A DNA stretch of 16,633 nt from an uncultured beta proteobacterium (GCA_903938955.1 CAJAFJ010000351.1:1-16633), one strand, 5' to 3'; counted from the first letter of the stretch, positions 7,214-15,497 are shown. Program-made: numbers and translations. The notes: generated by a model from the letters alone, not told the origin.

Positions 7214-7512
7214 TGCAGGTCAAATTTTCGACCGTAGCTGAAGATGAACTGGACGATGCAACCCTTTATTACGAACAGGCCATGCCGGGGCTGGGTGAGC
7301 AATTTCGTGACGAGGTAGAACGGTCAGCCCGGCAGTTGGGTCGCATGCCCTTGTTGTGGCCTGAAATATGGAAACCTGTGCGGCGCTGCTTGCTGTCAAG
7401 GTTCCCATACGCTCTGATTTATTCGGTTGAAGCCGATTACGTATTCGTGATCGCGGTCGCCCATCAACACCGCCAACCTGGCTACTGGCACGAGCGCATC
7501 AAAACTCAATGA
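7213..7512 (+). CDS. RelE/ParE-superfamily toxin
   Basis: A 99-residue basic protein with the RelE/ParE fold pattern: an N-terminal beta strand (MQVKFSTVAEDEL), two helices (DATLYYEQAMPGLGEQFRDEV), then the strand series around RRCLLSRFPYALIYSV and YVFVIAVAHQHRQPGYW. The RCLLSRFPYALIY and AVAHQHRQPGYW stretches are characteristic of this group. Its target, ribosome-bound mRNA as for RelE or gyrase as for ParE, cannot be decided here. The ATG shares one base with the antitoxin stop. The gene looks intact despite decayed genes on both sides, as expected if loss of the antitoxin is counter-selected. Confidence 0.88.
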   Translation: MQVKFSTVAEDELDDATLYYEQAMPGLGEQFRDEVERSARQLGRMPLLWPEIWKPVRRCLLSRFPYALIYSVEADYVFVIAVAHQHRQPGYWHERIKTQ

Positions 7513-7643
7513 CCTATTTCACCCCCAAAAAATACCAGCAAGACCCGACCAATGGCGGCGGTGTGCTCAACAACGTCACCGCGAATGATTTCGCGAATTT
7601 TTCTGCGGAACTGGTTGCGGACGTTGATGGCTTGAATAGGCAT
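7506..7643 (-). pseudogene. truncated molbindin (Mop/TOBE-domain) gene
   Basis: Minus-strand ATG at 7643 opens MPIQAINVRNQFRRKIREI and continues to VV at about codon 25. This is the standard start of small molybdate-binding molbindins (about 70 residues), which usually continue into SEVDxET and VTSVITTRS. Here the next codons read EHTAAIGRVLLVFFGG and stop at 7506-7508 inside the toxin stop region, giving 45 residues without the rest of the TOBE fold. The breakpoint is near 7569. It lies downstream of and parallel to the sulfate-binding protein gene, an arrangement expected for an oxyanion-transport cluster that lost its distal part. Confidence 0.65.
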
Positions 7644-7670
7644 GGTTTGTTTCTCTGTGATGTGGGATAA
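7509..7670 (+). other. possible truncated small ORF after the toxin (53 codons)
   Basis: An ATG at 7509 overlaps the toxin stop as ATGA and opens MTYFTPKKYQQDPTNGGGVL, then runs to TAA at 7668-7670. From about 7569 the frame is antisense to the molbindin remnant, so only the first 20 codons can belong to an original gene. That beginning may be the start of a third gene of the toxin-antitoxin cluster cut off at the junction. I do not recognise it, and a chance frame remains possible. Confidence 0.3.
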
Positions 7671-7771
7671 AAATGCTCAGGGAGACCCCAGGCGCGGGCC
7701 GTGACGGTCAGCATGCGCGCCAGCGTTGGTGCGGCAAAGGCCTGTGAAGCGGTGTGCAAATAAACCGTCAT
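7644..7771 (-). other. possible small ORF between sulfate-binding protein and molbindin remnant
   Basis: On the minus strand an ATG at 7771 follows a good ribosome binding site (AGGGAG, about 7 bases upstream) and opens MTVYLHTASQAFAAPTLARM. The frame passes into the molbindin remnant in another reading frame and would stop only at 7514-7516 (85 codons). Either a short gene once ended differently here, or the ribosome binding site and frame are coincidental. I do not recognise the protein. Confidence 0.25.
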
Positions 7772-7810
7772 GTGGTTCTCCCTAAGGCTGGTGTGTGACA
7801 GCGTTGATTC

Positions 7811-8824
7811 TTACTTCTTCAGGTAAATCTGATCAAAACTGCCGCCGTCGGCAAAGTGGGCTTTGTCCGCTTTGGCCCAGCCGCCAAACGCATCGTCAAT
7901 ATTGAACAAATTGAGCTTGGGCAACTGCTTGGCGTACTTGGCCTGGGCTTTTGCCGAGATCGGGCGGTAGAAGTTTTTGCCGGCAATGTCCTGGCCTTCA
8001 TCGGTGTAGAGGTATTCCAGATAGGCTGTGGCCACGGCACGGGTGCCCTTGCGGTCCACGTTCTTGTCCACCACGGTCACGGCGGGCTCGGCCAGAATGC
8101 TCAAGGACGGGTAAATGATGTCGACCTTGCCGCCGAATTCTTTTTCCAGCAAATGCGCTTCGTTTTCCCAGGAGATGAACACGTCGCCCTGGTTGCGTTG
8201 CGCAAAGGTGATGGATGAGCCACGCGCACCGGTGTCGAGTACCGGCACATTGGCGTACAGCTTGGTCACGAAGTCTTTGGCCTTGGCTTCACCGCCGAAT
8301 TTGCGCTTGGCAAACTCCCACGCCGCCAGGTAATTCCAGCGGGCGCCGCCCGAGGTTTTGGGGTTGGGCGTGATCACGCTGACACCGGGCTTGACCAGGT
8401 CATCCCAATCCTTGATGCCTTTGGGGTTGCCCTGGCGCACCACCAGCACGATGGTGGAGGTGTAGGGGGACGAGTTGTGCGGCAGACGTTTTTGCCAGTC
8501 TTTGGGGATATAGCCGCCGTTGGCATTCAGCGCATCGGTATCGCCGGCGAGGGCCAGGGTGGCCACATCGGCCTCCAGGCCATCAATGATGGAGCGCGTT
8601 TGCTTGCCGGAGCCGCCGTGCGATTGTTTGATGGTCACGTCCTGCCCGGTTTTGGCTTTCCAGTGCTTGGCAAAGGCGGCGTTGAACTCTGAATACAGTT
8701 CACGCGTGGGGTCGTAAGAGACGTTAAGCAGCGTCACGGGCGCCTGTTGGGCGCTGGCACCCAAAGCGGCGCCGGCCAAGACGGCAGCCAGGGTGATATG
8801 AAATAGCCGACGTTTTGTAGTCAT
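7811..8824 (-). CDS. sbp: periplasmic sulfate-binding protein of an ABC transporter
   Basis: A 337-residue secreted protein, normal for Sbp/CysP. Residues 1-25 form a signal peptide ([18 protein letters not shown], cleavage probably after ASA). The mature part begins [19 protein letters not shown] and includes [20 protein letters not shown] and [18 protein letters not shown], hallmark segments of sulfate/thiosulfate-binding proteins. It delivers sulfate to a CysTWA permease-ATPase. The ATG at 8824 was chosen over an upstream in-frame ATG (8857) because it starts a clean signal peptide and has GAGGA 7 bases upstream. No cysT, cysW or cysA is downstream, where only a molbindin remnant is left, so it must work with a transporter encoded elsewhere or be functionally orphaned. 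Confidence 0.93.
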   Translation of the reverse strand: MTTKRRLFHITLAAVLAGAALGASAQQAPVTLLNVSYDPTRELYSEFNAAFAKHWKAKTGQDVTIKQSHGGSGKQTRSIIDGLEADVATLALAGDTDALNANGGYIPKDWQKRLPHNSSPYTSTIVLVVRQGNPKGIKDWDDLVKPGVSVITPNPKTSGGARWNYLAAWEFAKRKFGGEAKAKDFVTKLYANVPVLDTGARGSSITFAQRNQGDVFISWENEAHLLEKEFGGKVDIIYPSLSILAEPAVTVVDKNVDRKGTRAVATAYLEYLYTDEGQDIAGKNFYRPISAKAQAKYAKQLPKLNLFNIDDAFGGWAKADKAHFADGGSFDQIYLKK

Positions 8825-8841
8825 GGTGGAGTCCTCGAATT

Positions 8842-8859
8842 CATTGCCAAATCGCAATG
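8842..8859. promoter_or_regulatory. inverted repeat in the sbp leader
   Basis: CATTGC-N6-GCAATG, perfect 6-bp arms, 18 bases upstream of the sbp start codon, and bracketed by two GAATTC sites. It could be an operator half-site pair or a leader hairpin. Sulfur genes are often under CysB/Cbl, but no specific match to their sites is claimed. Confidence 0.35.
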
Positions 8860-8896
8860 GGGTGAATTCTGGGAGTCAACACTTAAAACTGGAACT

Positions 8897-8910
8897 ACTG
8901 ATTTATCAGT
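8897..8910. promoter_or_regulatory. inverted repeat upstream of sbp
   Basis: ACTGAT-TT-ATCAGT, perfect 6-bp arms in the AT-rich part of the region upstream of sbp, about 75 bases before its start codon. It is a candidate operator in the promoter region; no convincing -35/-10 pair could be fixed around it. Confidence 0.35.
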
Positions 8911-8967
8911 TGTAAATTACCAAAACATCTATAAGGCACGGGTAACCGAGGTGACGTGACGGGGGGT

Positions 8968-10449
8968 TTAGTGCTCCTCCGCCTGCAGCGGCTCCAGCGT
9001 GCGCAGTTGCTGCGCCAGCACGTCGAGCGTGGCCTCGGACGCATCCAGCCCTTGGGCACGGCGCGCCAGGATGCGGGCACGCAGTTGCTCCGGCGTGGCC
9101 TGGGGCGCCAGAATTTCGAACGTGGCGCCGGCATCGGCGGCCAGGGCGCGAAAACTGTCGCGGTCGGCGCGCTTTAAAAAGGTGGCGTCCACGATGACGG
9201 TGCCCCCGGCTGGCAGCAACATCGCGGCCAAGGCGCGCAAGCGGGTATAGGTTTCGGCGCTGGCCGTGGCGGCGTAAATACCGGCATCGGTGGCCGAGTG
9301 GCTGCGCTGGGTGCTGGCCAGCCCAAACAGGCGTTTGCGCTCCACGTCCGAGCGCAGGCGCACGGTGGTGGCGTGCGGGTCGCTGAGCAAGCGCGCCGTC
9401 GACGCCACGGTTTTACCGCAGCCCGAGAGCCCATGCGTGATCACCAAATGTCGCGGGGCCGTTGCAGCCAGACGTTCGGCCAGCGCCACATAGCGCAGCA
9501 CGTCAGCGTCGTCACCCTGTGTTTGTTGCAGGCGGATCGCGGCCACCTTGGCCCGCACCAGCGCCCGGTACACCGCGTAAAAACGCAGCAACAACGCTGC
9601 CTCAAAGTCGCCGCTGCGGCTCAGCACTTCATTCACAAACCAGTTGGCCAGGCCCGGTTGCTGGTGCGCCAGCAGGTCGATGTAGGTGAAGGCGATTTCG
9701 CTCGCCACGTCAATCCAGCGCAGGTCGTCGTTGAACTCAATACCGTCGAACATCTGCACGCGCTGGCCTATCAACACCAGATTGGCGAGGTGCAAATCAC
9801 CATGGCATTCGCGCACCCGACCGGCCATTTTTCGCGCCGTGATCAAGGGCGTCAGCTGCATGAATTGCGCTTCCGTCCAGTGCTGCAAAGCCCGTAACCG
9901 CGCCTGCACATCGACCTGCGGCAAAAATTTCAGCAGATCAGCGAAGTTGTCGCGCGCCGGGGCCATCACTTCGCGGGCCGCCCCAAAGCGCGACGTGGGC
10001 GGCGCCACGTCCGCCTGGGCATGAAAGATGGTCAGCGTGTCGGCCAGGTCCGACAGATGCGCTGGCTGCAACGCGCCCCGGGCGCAGAGCCGGTCCAGCC
10101 GACCGGCCTCGTCAAAGCGTTGCATCTTCACGGCGTATTCCATCGGTGCGCCCGGCCCGGTCCATTGCGGCTCTTGCGGCGTGTTGAAAATGCCGACCAC
10201 GTCAAGGTAAAGCTCAGGCGCAAAGCGGCGGTTCAGGCGCAATTCGTCCAGGCAGCACTGGTGGCGCAGCGCCAGCGTGCTGAAGTCCAGAAACGGCAGG
10301 CGCACCGGCTTCTTGATCTTGTAGGCAAAGTCCCCTGCCAGCAACACCCAGGAGATATGCGTTTGCACCAGTTCCACCTGCACCACGGCGTGCGGATAGC
10401 GCTGGGGTTCAAGCAGGGCGGTGATGAGTGGTGGCAAGGGGGCATCCAT
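8968..10449 (-). CDS. APH-like kinase domain fused to a P-loop ATPase/kinase domain
   Basis: A 493-residue cytosolic protein of two parts. Residues about 30-330 resemble aminoglycoside-phosphotransferase/kinase-like proteins, with the catalytic-loop sequence HGDLHLAN at 216-223 and metal-binding-like DGIEFN at 235-240. Residues about 333-493 form a P-loop NTPase of the zeta-toxin/shikimate-kinase-like type, with Walker A GLSGCGKT at 340-347 and an arginine-rich lid region. The same fusion is widespread as an uncharacterised bifunctional protein, so antibiotic modification should not be assumed. The substrate is unknown. The start ATG at 10449 has no clear ribosome binding site. It stands alone between sbp and the histidine kinase gene, all on the minus strand but with gaps. 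Confidence 0.85.
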   Translation of the reverse strand: MDAPLPPLITALLEPQRYPHAVVQVELVQTHISWVLLAGDFAYKIKKPVRLPFLDFSTLALRHQCCLDELRLNRRFAPELYLDVVGIFNTPQEPQWTGPGAPMEYAVKMQRFDEAGRLDRLCARGALQPAHLSDLADTLTIFHAQADVAPPTSRFGAAREVMAPARDNFADLLKFLPQVDVQARLRALQHWTEAQFMQLTPLITARKMAGRVRECHGDLHLANLVLIGQRVQMFDGIEFNDDLRWIDVASEIAFTYIDLLAHQQPGLANWFVNEVLSRSGDFEAALLLRFYAVYRALVRAKVAAIRLQQTQGDDADVLRYVALAERLAATAPRHLVITHGLSGCGKTVASTARLLSDPHATTVRLRSDVERKRLFGLASTQRSHSATDAGIYAATASAETYTRLRALAAMLLPAGGTVIVDATFLKRADRDSFRALAADAGATFEILAPQATPEQLRARILARRAQGLDASEATLDVLAQQLRTLEPLQAEEH

Positions 10450-10508
10450 AAAGCCATCGTGACCGAGCTAAAAAAACGAGCCTTGTTTTATCGCACAAGA
10501 GGGATTGT

Positions 10509-12899
10509 TTATTGCGCGATGGCGCGGTACTGCTGCAGCAGCGCCACCAGGTGCGGCAAGTTAAACGGTTTGCCCACATGGTCGTTCATGCCCGCGGCCA
10601 GGCAGGCGGCACGGTCGCTGGCCATGGCGTTGGCGGTCATGGCAATGATCGGCAGGGTTTGCTGCAGGGTCTGGCGGATTTCGCGGGTGGCTTCAAAGCC
10701 GTCCATCACCGGCATTTGCAGGTCCATCAACACCACATCAAACGGCTCGGGCGCCTCGCGCACGGCGTCCACACCTTCGCGCCCGTTGTTGGCCAGGGTG
10801 ATGAGCGCGCCCTCCCGGCCCAGCAACTCAAGGGCGACTTGCTGGTTGATCAGGTTGTCTTCCACCAGCAAAATGCGCAGGCCGTCCAGCCGTTTTGGCT
10901 TCGCCACAGGCACCGGGACCGGAGCATCAAGCGCGGGGCTGGCCTGGTCTTCTAGCTTCATTTCAAGCACAACTGGCGCGGCCGCAACGACGCTCTGCGG
11001 CAACTCGGCCAGCGGCAGCCAGAGGCTGAAGTAAAACCGGCTGCCCACGCCCAGCGTGCTCTCCAGCTGCAGGCGGCCGCCCATCAGCGTCACCAGTTGT
11101 TCGCAAATGGCCAAACCCAGACCGGTGCCACCAAAGCGCCGCGTGGTGGACGACTCGGCCTGCGCAAAACTGGCAAATATGCCCACCTGGTGTTCGGGGG
11201 CAATGCCAATGCCGGTGTCGCTGACCGCAAATGCCAACTGCACTGCATCGTCAGCCTGCGCCAGCACCTGGAGGCTGACCCGCACTTCCCCCCGATCGGT
11301 GAATTTAAGGGCGTTGCCGCCGAGATTGATCAACACTTGCCGCAGCCGCATGTCGTCACCCAACAAGGCGGGCGGCAAGGCCGGGTCTATATCGAAGCGC
11401 ACGGCCACGGGTTTGCTGCCCAGATTGGCTTGCAAGATCACCGACAAGTGCTCGACCAGTTGGGCCGGGCTGAAAGGTTGAGCGTCCAGCTTCATCTTGC
11501 CGGCATCGGCCTTGGAAAAATCCAGAATACTGTCGAGCAAGCCCAGCAACGAGCGGGCCGCGCCCTCGGTCTTGCGGGCGTAGTCCAGCTGACGGCTGTC
11601 CAGCACGGTGTTTCGCAGCAGCGTGAGCATGCCCAAAATGGCGTTCATGGGCGTGCGCAGTTCGTGGCTCATATTGGCCAGAAACTGGCTCTTGGCCACA
11701 CTGGCTTGCTCGGCCGCTTGTTTGGCCTGGCGCAGGGCGAGGTCATCGTGCTGCTGCTGGACCATGTCGCGCACGGTGCCGCGGTAAAAACTGCTGAAGC
11801 AATACACCGCCAGCATCAAGGCCAGCGCCACCCACAAGGCCAGCAGGGCGTGCTTGGTCTGCAGGTCCTGCAAGCGCTGCTGCAACAGTGCCGCCAATAC
11901 CGGCAGCACCGCGTCATAGGCCTGGCTCGTGGCCTCAAAAGCGAGGCCGCCTTGCGCCCACATTGCAGCGGGGCTCTGCCGGGTGTCGTTCATCACGGCC
12001 TCATACGCCCCGGCACGGTACGTTTCGACCTGGACCAAAAATGACAGGTCAAGCTGACGCTGCAGGGCGGGCTTGTGGCGCATGGCCTTGTCCACATAGG
12101 CCTGGTAGGTCTTCAGCTTGTCGCGCACATGGGCATCCCACACCGCGTAACGGTGGCGGGCGATGTTGCGCTCAGCCAGCGTGAAGCGGCCTGCGCTGGC
12201 CGCCAGGTAAGTGCTCCAGGCCCGAAGCTGCCCCAGGTTCTCCAGCAACGCGGGCAGCGTTTGCGCCGCCACGAGACTCAAATACAGGCTATCGATCTCG
12301 GGGTCCAGAATCAACTCGGTACGGTCTGCAATGTGCTGCGTCAATTCAAGCCCGGCGGCCGTGACGGGCAATAGCACACTGTTTTGCCCGGTTGTATCCT
12401 GCCCGCTGACTGAATTAGCCGTGGCCTCCCACATCGCCAGCAGATCGGTCAGTCCGGGCTGCACGCCATAGGGGTCGCCGCTGTGCGTGAGCGACTGGTC
12501 CAGTTGCGCCAACAAGACATCCACCTGCGCGCGGCTGCGTCGGTAGTCGCCCGCCGCATCAAAACCACCCCACAAGGCGCGGGCTGCATTGCGGTTAAGC
12601 ACCAATTGATGATTGAGTGGCGCCAGCTGCTGCAACAGCGCCACGCCATGCAATTCGTGCTGGGCAAAGGTTGTCCGGTCGATGTAATCGTCAAACGCAG
12701 CCTTGCCCAACAGCAGCACCGGCACCAGAAAAACCAGCGTAATCACCCAGGCCTTGGTTGAAAACTGAAGCTGGCGCATCCAGCGCACACCTGGCTCCAG
12801 CAGCGTGGGCAGGCCGCGGGAACCCGTCGGGGCAATCACGGGAGCCGGATCAGCCGGCAGCACTGGGGAGGGCATGTGGGTCTCGGTTTCTCTCGTCAT
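10509..12899 (-). CDS. membrane-bound hybrid sensor histidine kinase/response regulator
   Basis: A 796-residue inner-membrane sensor. From the ATG at 12899 the order is as follows. There is a short Pro-rich cytoplasmic tail, a first membrane span at about 51-68 ([15 protein letters not shown]), and a periplasmic mostly helical domain of about 280 residues. A second span lies at about 351-370, then a coiled linker, HisKA with His412 ([11 protein letters not shown]), HATPase with [15 protein letters not shown] and GGTGLGLAI, and a receiver with Asp681, phospho-acceptor Asp726 (VLMDLQMP) and Lys777. There is no HPt or DNA-binding output, so it must signal to another protein encoded elsewhere. 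The start at 12899 has AGG nearby; an in-frame start at 12938 is possible. The ligand is unknown. Confidence 0.9.
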   Translation of the reverse strand: MTRETETHMPSPVLPADPAPVIAPTGSRGLPTLLEPGVRWMRQLQFSTKAWVITLVFLVPVLLLGKAAFDDYIDRTTFAQHELHGVALLQQLAPLNHQLVLNRNAARALWGGFDAAGDYRRSRAQVDVLLAQLDQSLTHSGDPYGVQPGLTDLLAMWEATANSVSGQDTTGQNSVLLPVTAAGLELTQHIADRTELILDPEIDSLYLSLVAAQTLPALLENLGQLRAWSTYLAASAGRFTLAERNIARHRYAVWDAHVRDKLKTYQAYVDKAMRHKPALQRQLDLSFLVQVETYRAGAYEAVMNDTRQSPAAMWAQGGLAFEATSQAYDAVLPVLAALLQQRLQDLQTKHALLALWVALALMLAVYCFSSFYRGTVRDMVQQQHDDLALRQAKQAAEQASVAKSQFLANMSHELRTPMNAILGMLTLLRNTVLDSRQLDYARKTEGAARSLLGLLDSILDFSKADAGKMKLDAQPFSPAQLVEHLSVILQANLGSKPVAVRFDIDPALPPALLGDDMRLRQVLINLGGNALKFTDRGEVRVSLQVLAQADDAVQLAFAVSDTGIGIAPEHQVGIFASFAQAESSTTRRFGGTGLGLAICEQLVTLMGGRLQLESTLGVGSRFYFSLWLPLAELPQSVVAAAPVVLEMKLEDQASPALDAPVPVPVAKPKRLDGLRILLVEDNLINQQVALELLGREGALITLANNGREGVDAVREAPEPFDVVLMDLQMPVMDGFEATREIRQTLQQTLPIIAMTANAMASDRAACLAAGMNDHVGKPFNLPHLVALLQQYRAIAQ

Positions 12900-13074
12900 G
12901 TTGGACCTGTAAAGATTATTGTAAAGAGCAATAACCAAGCCAAATCATGCACTACAAAGGCGCCCAACCGATTGATAGGCCTACCCGCGCGGGCCGCCAC
13001 CGCGCACTGCGGCCAGGGGTTTTACACTTGGGGGGTTATCCGCCAATCATTTTTTAATTTTCCGCAAGGCTGCC

Positions 13075-13851
13075 ATGAGTGCATTTCAAGAAGAAACCGT
13101 TTTAAGCGTCCACCACTGGACCGACCGCTTGTTCAGTTTCAAAACCACGCGCGACGTCTCGTTGCGCTTCTCCAACGGCCACTTCACCATGATTGGCCTG
13201 CGTCTGGAGGGTGGCAAGCCGCTGCTGCGTGCCTACAGTATTGCCAGCGCCAACTACGAAGAGCACCTGGAGTTCCTGAGCATCAAGGTGCAGGACGGCC
13301 CACTCACCTCGCGCCTGCAGCACATCAAGGTCGGCGACAAGATCGTCGTCGGGCGCAAACCCACCGGCACCCTGCTCATCAACTACCTGCTGCCCGGCAA
13401 AAACCTGTATCTGATTGGCACCGGCACCGGCTTGGCGCCGTTTTTGAGCGTGGCGCGTGACCCCGAAACCTATGAGCGGTTCGAGAAAGTGATCGTCGTG
13501 CACGGCGTGCGCGATGTGGCCGAATTGGCCTACCGCGAGTACCTCACCTGCGAGCTGCCCGACCATGAATTTCTGGGCGAGATGGTGACCAACCAGATGC
13601 TGTATTACCCCACCGTGACGCGTGAGCCCTTTGTCAACCAGGGCCGTGTCACCACGCTGATGGAAAGCGGCAAGATGCAGGACGACTTGGGTCTGTCCAA
13701 GCTCGACCCGGCCAATGACCGTGTCATGATTTGCGGCAGCCCTGGCATGCTGCGCGACCTGAAGCACCTGCTGGAGCAGCGCGGCTTCATGGAAGGCAAC
13801 ACCACCAAGCAAGGCGACTTCGTGATTGAACGGGCGTTTGCCGAGCAGTGA
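13075..13851 (+). CDS. fpr: ferredoxin--NADP reductase
   Basis: A 258-residue flavoprotein of the bacterial Fpr subclass and of normal length. The FAD-binding motif RAYSIAS is at 52-58, the NADP pyrophosphate loop GTGTGLAPF at 115-123 and CGSPGML nearer the end. The C-terminus finishes VIERAFAEQ, in the region that stacks on FAD in this subclass. It exchanges electrons between NADPH and ferredoxin or flavodoxin, and in proteobacteria supports oxidative-stress defence and Fe-S chemistry. The ATG at 13075 has CAAGG at 13065-13069. It is divergent from the hybrid kinase across about 175 bases, so both promoters lie in that gap. No SoxR- or Fur-like site was clear enough to call. Confidence 0.94.
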   Translation: MSAFQEETVLSVHHWTDRLFSFKTTRDVSLRFSNGHFTMIGLRLEGGKPLLRAYSIASANYEEHLEFLSIKVQDGPLTSRLQHIKVGDKIVVGRKPTGTLLINYLLPGKNLYLIGTGTGLAPFLSVARDPETYERFEKVIVVHGVRDVAELAYREYLTCELPDHEFLGEMVTNQMLYYPTVTREPFVNQGRVTTLMESGKMQDDLGLSKLDPANDRVMICGSPGMLRDLKHLLEQRGFMEGNTTKQGDFVIERAFAEQ

Positions 13852-13931
13852 GCAAGACCGATTGACTTAACCAACCAAATGCTAACGGTTGGTGGTCAGC
13901 AACGCAGGAAGCGGACCTTCGTCCAACCAAA

Positions 13932-15185
13932 TCAAAGTAGTCGGAAAGCCAAAATGGCAGTGATTGTGGCGGGTGTCGCCGCAATCAGCAATCCCAAGGG
14001 ATGAATGGCTTCATCCTCAAAACTACCCCTCAAGATGGCAAAGCCGGCAGGGTTGGGTGCATTAGCGATCACCGTCAGTCCTCCACCGGTCACCGCACCG
14101 GTCACCAGCGCGTACTTGAATTCGTCGCTGAGCCCTTCCACCAAAGACCCCAGATAAGTCAGCGCAGCGTTGTCAGTCACTGCCGTCAGCGCGGTGGCAC
14201 CCGCATACACCGTGGAAGTGTCCATGCCAAGCAACATCGGCTCTAGCCACCATTGCTGCTGACCACCGAGCACCACCAGCCCGGCCAGGAAGAACGCGAC
14301 CAACAGGCCTTCCCGCAAAAGCAATCGACTGTCCTGGTATTTGGGATACGCCTGCGCAAAGCCAATGAAGAACAGGAACAGGCCCAAAAAGCCAGCGGGA
14401 TGGTGCGCCAGGGTCACAACGCCAGCAAGAAATATCACATGGATCAACACCACCCAACCCGGCATCTTCATCTCATCTGTCGTTGCCGCTTGAGGTAAGT
14501 GAGCCAGCTCCCGCTTGAAAAGCACCGTTGTGACCATGGCATTGATGAAGACAGCGACGGCGGCCTTCCATCCAATGGTGGTGAACATAAACCAGCTATC
14601 CCAGTTCCATTTGGCCGCCACCATCAACACCGGGGGGGCGGCAAAAGATGTCAGCGTTCCCCCAATTGAAATGTTGACGAACAACACCCCCAGCGTGGCG
14701 TATTTGAGTTTGCTCGAAACACCCACCCCAAAGATTCTGTCCCGAAGCATCATGGCCGCCAGTGTCATGGCCGCAGGCTCTGTAATTAAAGACCCCAGTA
14801 GCGGGAGGAACGACAAGGCTACAAAGTAAAAGGCCATACCCCCTTGCAGTGGCACAAAGCTCGCAATCACGCCGACACTTTTCTTGGCCAGATGTAAAAC
14901 AGCCCGGCTTCCTGCCACCACCACAATGGCGAACACGAACATGGGTTCGGTAAAGTTACGGGAGTCGAGGTAGGCCGCCGCTTCTTGTGTGCCCAAAATG
15001 GCCATCATGGCGAACAGGAGGATCATCGCCCAGAAGCCAAACACAACCTCCACCTCGCCCAGCATGTGCCACAAGCCCGCATGGTCAGGCCGGTTGTGTG
15101 CAAGCCACTCAAAGAATTTGGTTGAAAAAGTGTGAATCAGTGCAATACCGAACAGTCCGGATCCCACCATTTGCATAGTTGTCAT
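13932..15185 (-). CDS. putative Na+/H+ antiporter (polytopic membrane protein)
   Basis: A 417-residue protein with about ten to twelve hydrophobic spans, of the family annotated as putative Na+/H+ antiporter within the ion-transporter superfamily. Segments typical of the group are FGFWAMILLFAMM, LITEPAAMTLAAMMLRDRIF, GVLFVNISIGGTLTSFAAPP and VTDNAALTYLGSLV near the end. The internal pseudo-repeat of acidic and polar residues in broken helices (ITEPAAMT and VTDNAALT) is what ion-coupled antiporters of this fold show. The ATG at 15185 was chosen over an in-frame TTG at 15230, with GAGA upstream. A 56-codon membrane-protein gene ends 25 bases before it on the same strand. Transport activity is inferred from family only. 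A paralogue starts beyond the right edge. Confidence 0.85.
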   Translation of the reverse strand: MTTMQMVGSGLFGIALIHTFSTKFFEWLAHNRPDHAGLWHMLGEVEVVFGFWAMILLFAMMAILGTQEAAAYLDSRNFTEPMFVFAIVVVAGSRAVLHLAKKSVGVIASFVPLQGGMAFYFVALSFLPLLGSLITEPAAMTLAAMMLRDRIFGVGVSSKLKYATLGVLFVNISIGGTLTSFAAPPVLMVAAKWNWDSWFMFTTIGWKAAVAVFINAMVTTVLFKRELAHLPQAATTDEMKMPGWVVLIHVIFLAGVVTLAHHPAGFLGLFLFFIGFAQAYPKYQDSRLLLREGLLVAFFLAGLVVLGGQQQWWLEPMLLGMDTSTVYAGATALTAVTDNAALTYLGSLVEGLSDEFKYALVTGAVTGGGLTVIANAPNPAGFAILRGSFEDEAIHPLGLLIAATPATITAILAFRLL

Positions 15186-15210
15186 TGCTTGTCTCTTTTT
15201 TTGGTGTTGC

Positions 15211-15381
15211 TTACTGATGCCCTGACGCAATGCCTTGCGTCAATACGGACTGCGCGATGCATGTCACGATCAAGAGTCCAATGATTACTTCAATGAACTC
15301 TACAGTCTTTAAGGCAGCGTACTGGGTCAGTGCCAAGACTTTGGCCTGTTCCATAGGCCGGGATTTTTTAAGTATTTTCAT
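15211..15381 (-). CDS. small single-span membrane protein (56 aa) preceding the antiporter
   Basis: The minus strand reads ATG at 15381 to TAA at 15211-15213: MKILKKSRPMEQAKVLALTQ, then a hydrophobic helix at about 29-47 (FIEVIIGLLIVTCIAQSVL), then a short polar tail ending GHQ. GGTGA lies about 9 bases upstream of the ATG. The stop is 25 bases before the antiporter ATG, so the two are probably one transcript. A positively charged N-terminus followed by one span predicts an inner-membrane protein with its N-terminus inside. I do not recognise the family. Small membrane proteins of this kind can be subunits or regulators of a neighbouring transporter, but here that is inference from position. 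Confidence 0.6.
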   Translation of the reverse strand: MKILKKSRPMEQAKVLALTQYAALKTVEFIEVIIGLLIVTCIAQSVLTQGIASGHQ

Positions 15382-15415
15382 AATTAGTCACCAAGTCACC
15401 TCATTTTTTTGTCTC

Positions 15416-15447
15416 GGTCGCAATGCTAACCTGCCTTGCAAGCGACC
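15416..15447. promoter_or_regulatory. hairpin in the divergent leader region
   Basis: GGTCGC (15416-15421) pairs with GCGACC (15442-15447), with an inner 3-bp helix (TGC/GCA) and a loop of about 11 bases. It lies between the small membrane protein gene (minus) and the Na+/Ca2+ exchanger (plus), so it could be in the leader of either transcript. It matches no riboswitch I know. Confidence 0.3.
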
Positions 15448-15497
15448 CCGACGGCACACCAGCCCTACGCTTAACAATGTGCTTACCCTTGACACTT

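Noticed and set aside
8968..10449. Aminoglycoside resistance gene
   Set aside because: The APH-like fold and the P-loop fusion match a widespread uncharacterised family; nothing indicates antibiotic modification.
11097..12044. Plus-strand frame of 315 codons
   Set aside because: Antisense to the hybrid kinase; composition typical of a shadow frame.
13870..13893. Hairpin ACCAACC/GGTTGGT between fpr and the antiporter as a terminator
   Set aside because: The stem is only 7 bp with a 10-base loop and no T-run on either strand; too weak to call.
15489..15494. TTGACA just before the exchanger start as a -35 box
   Set aside because: It sits 3 bases before the ATG, so its -10 would fall inside the gene, and no -10 match is present there.
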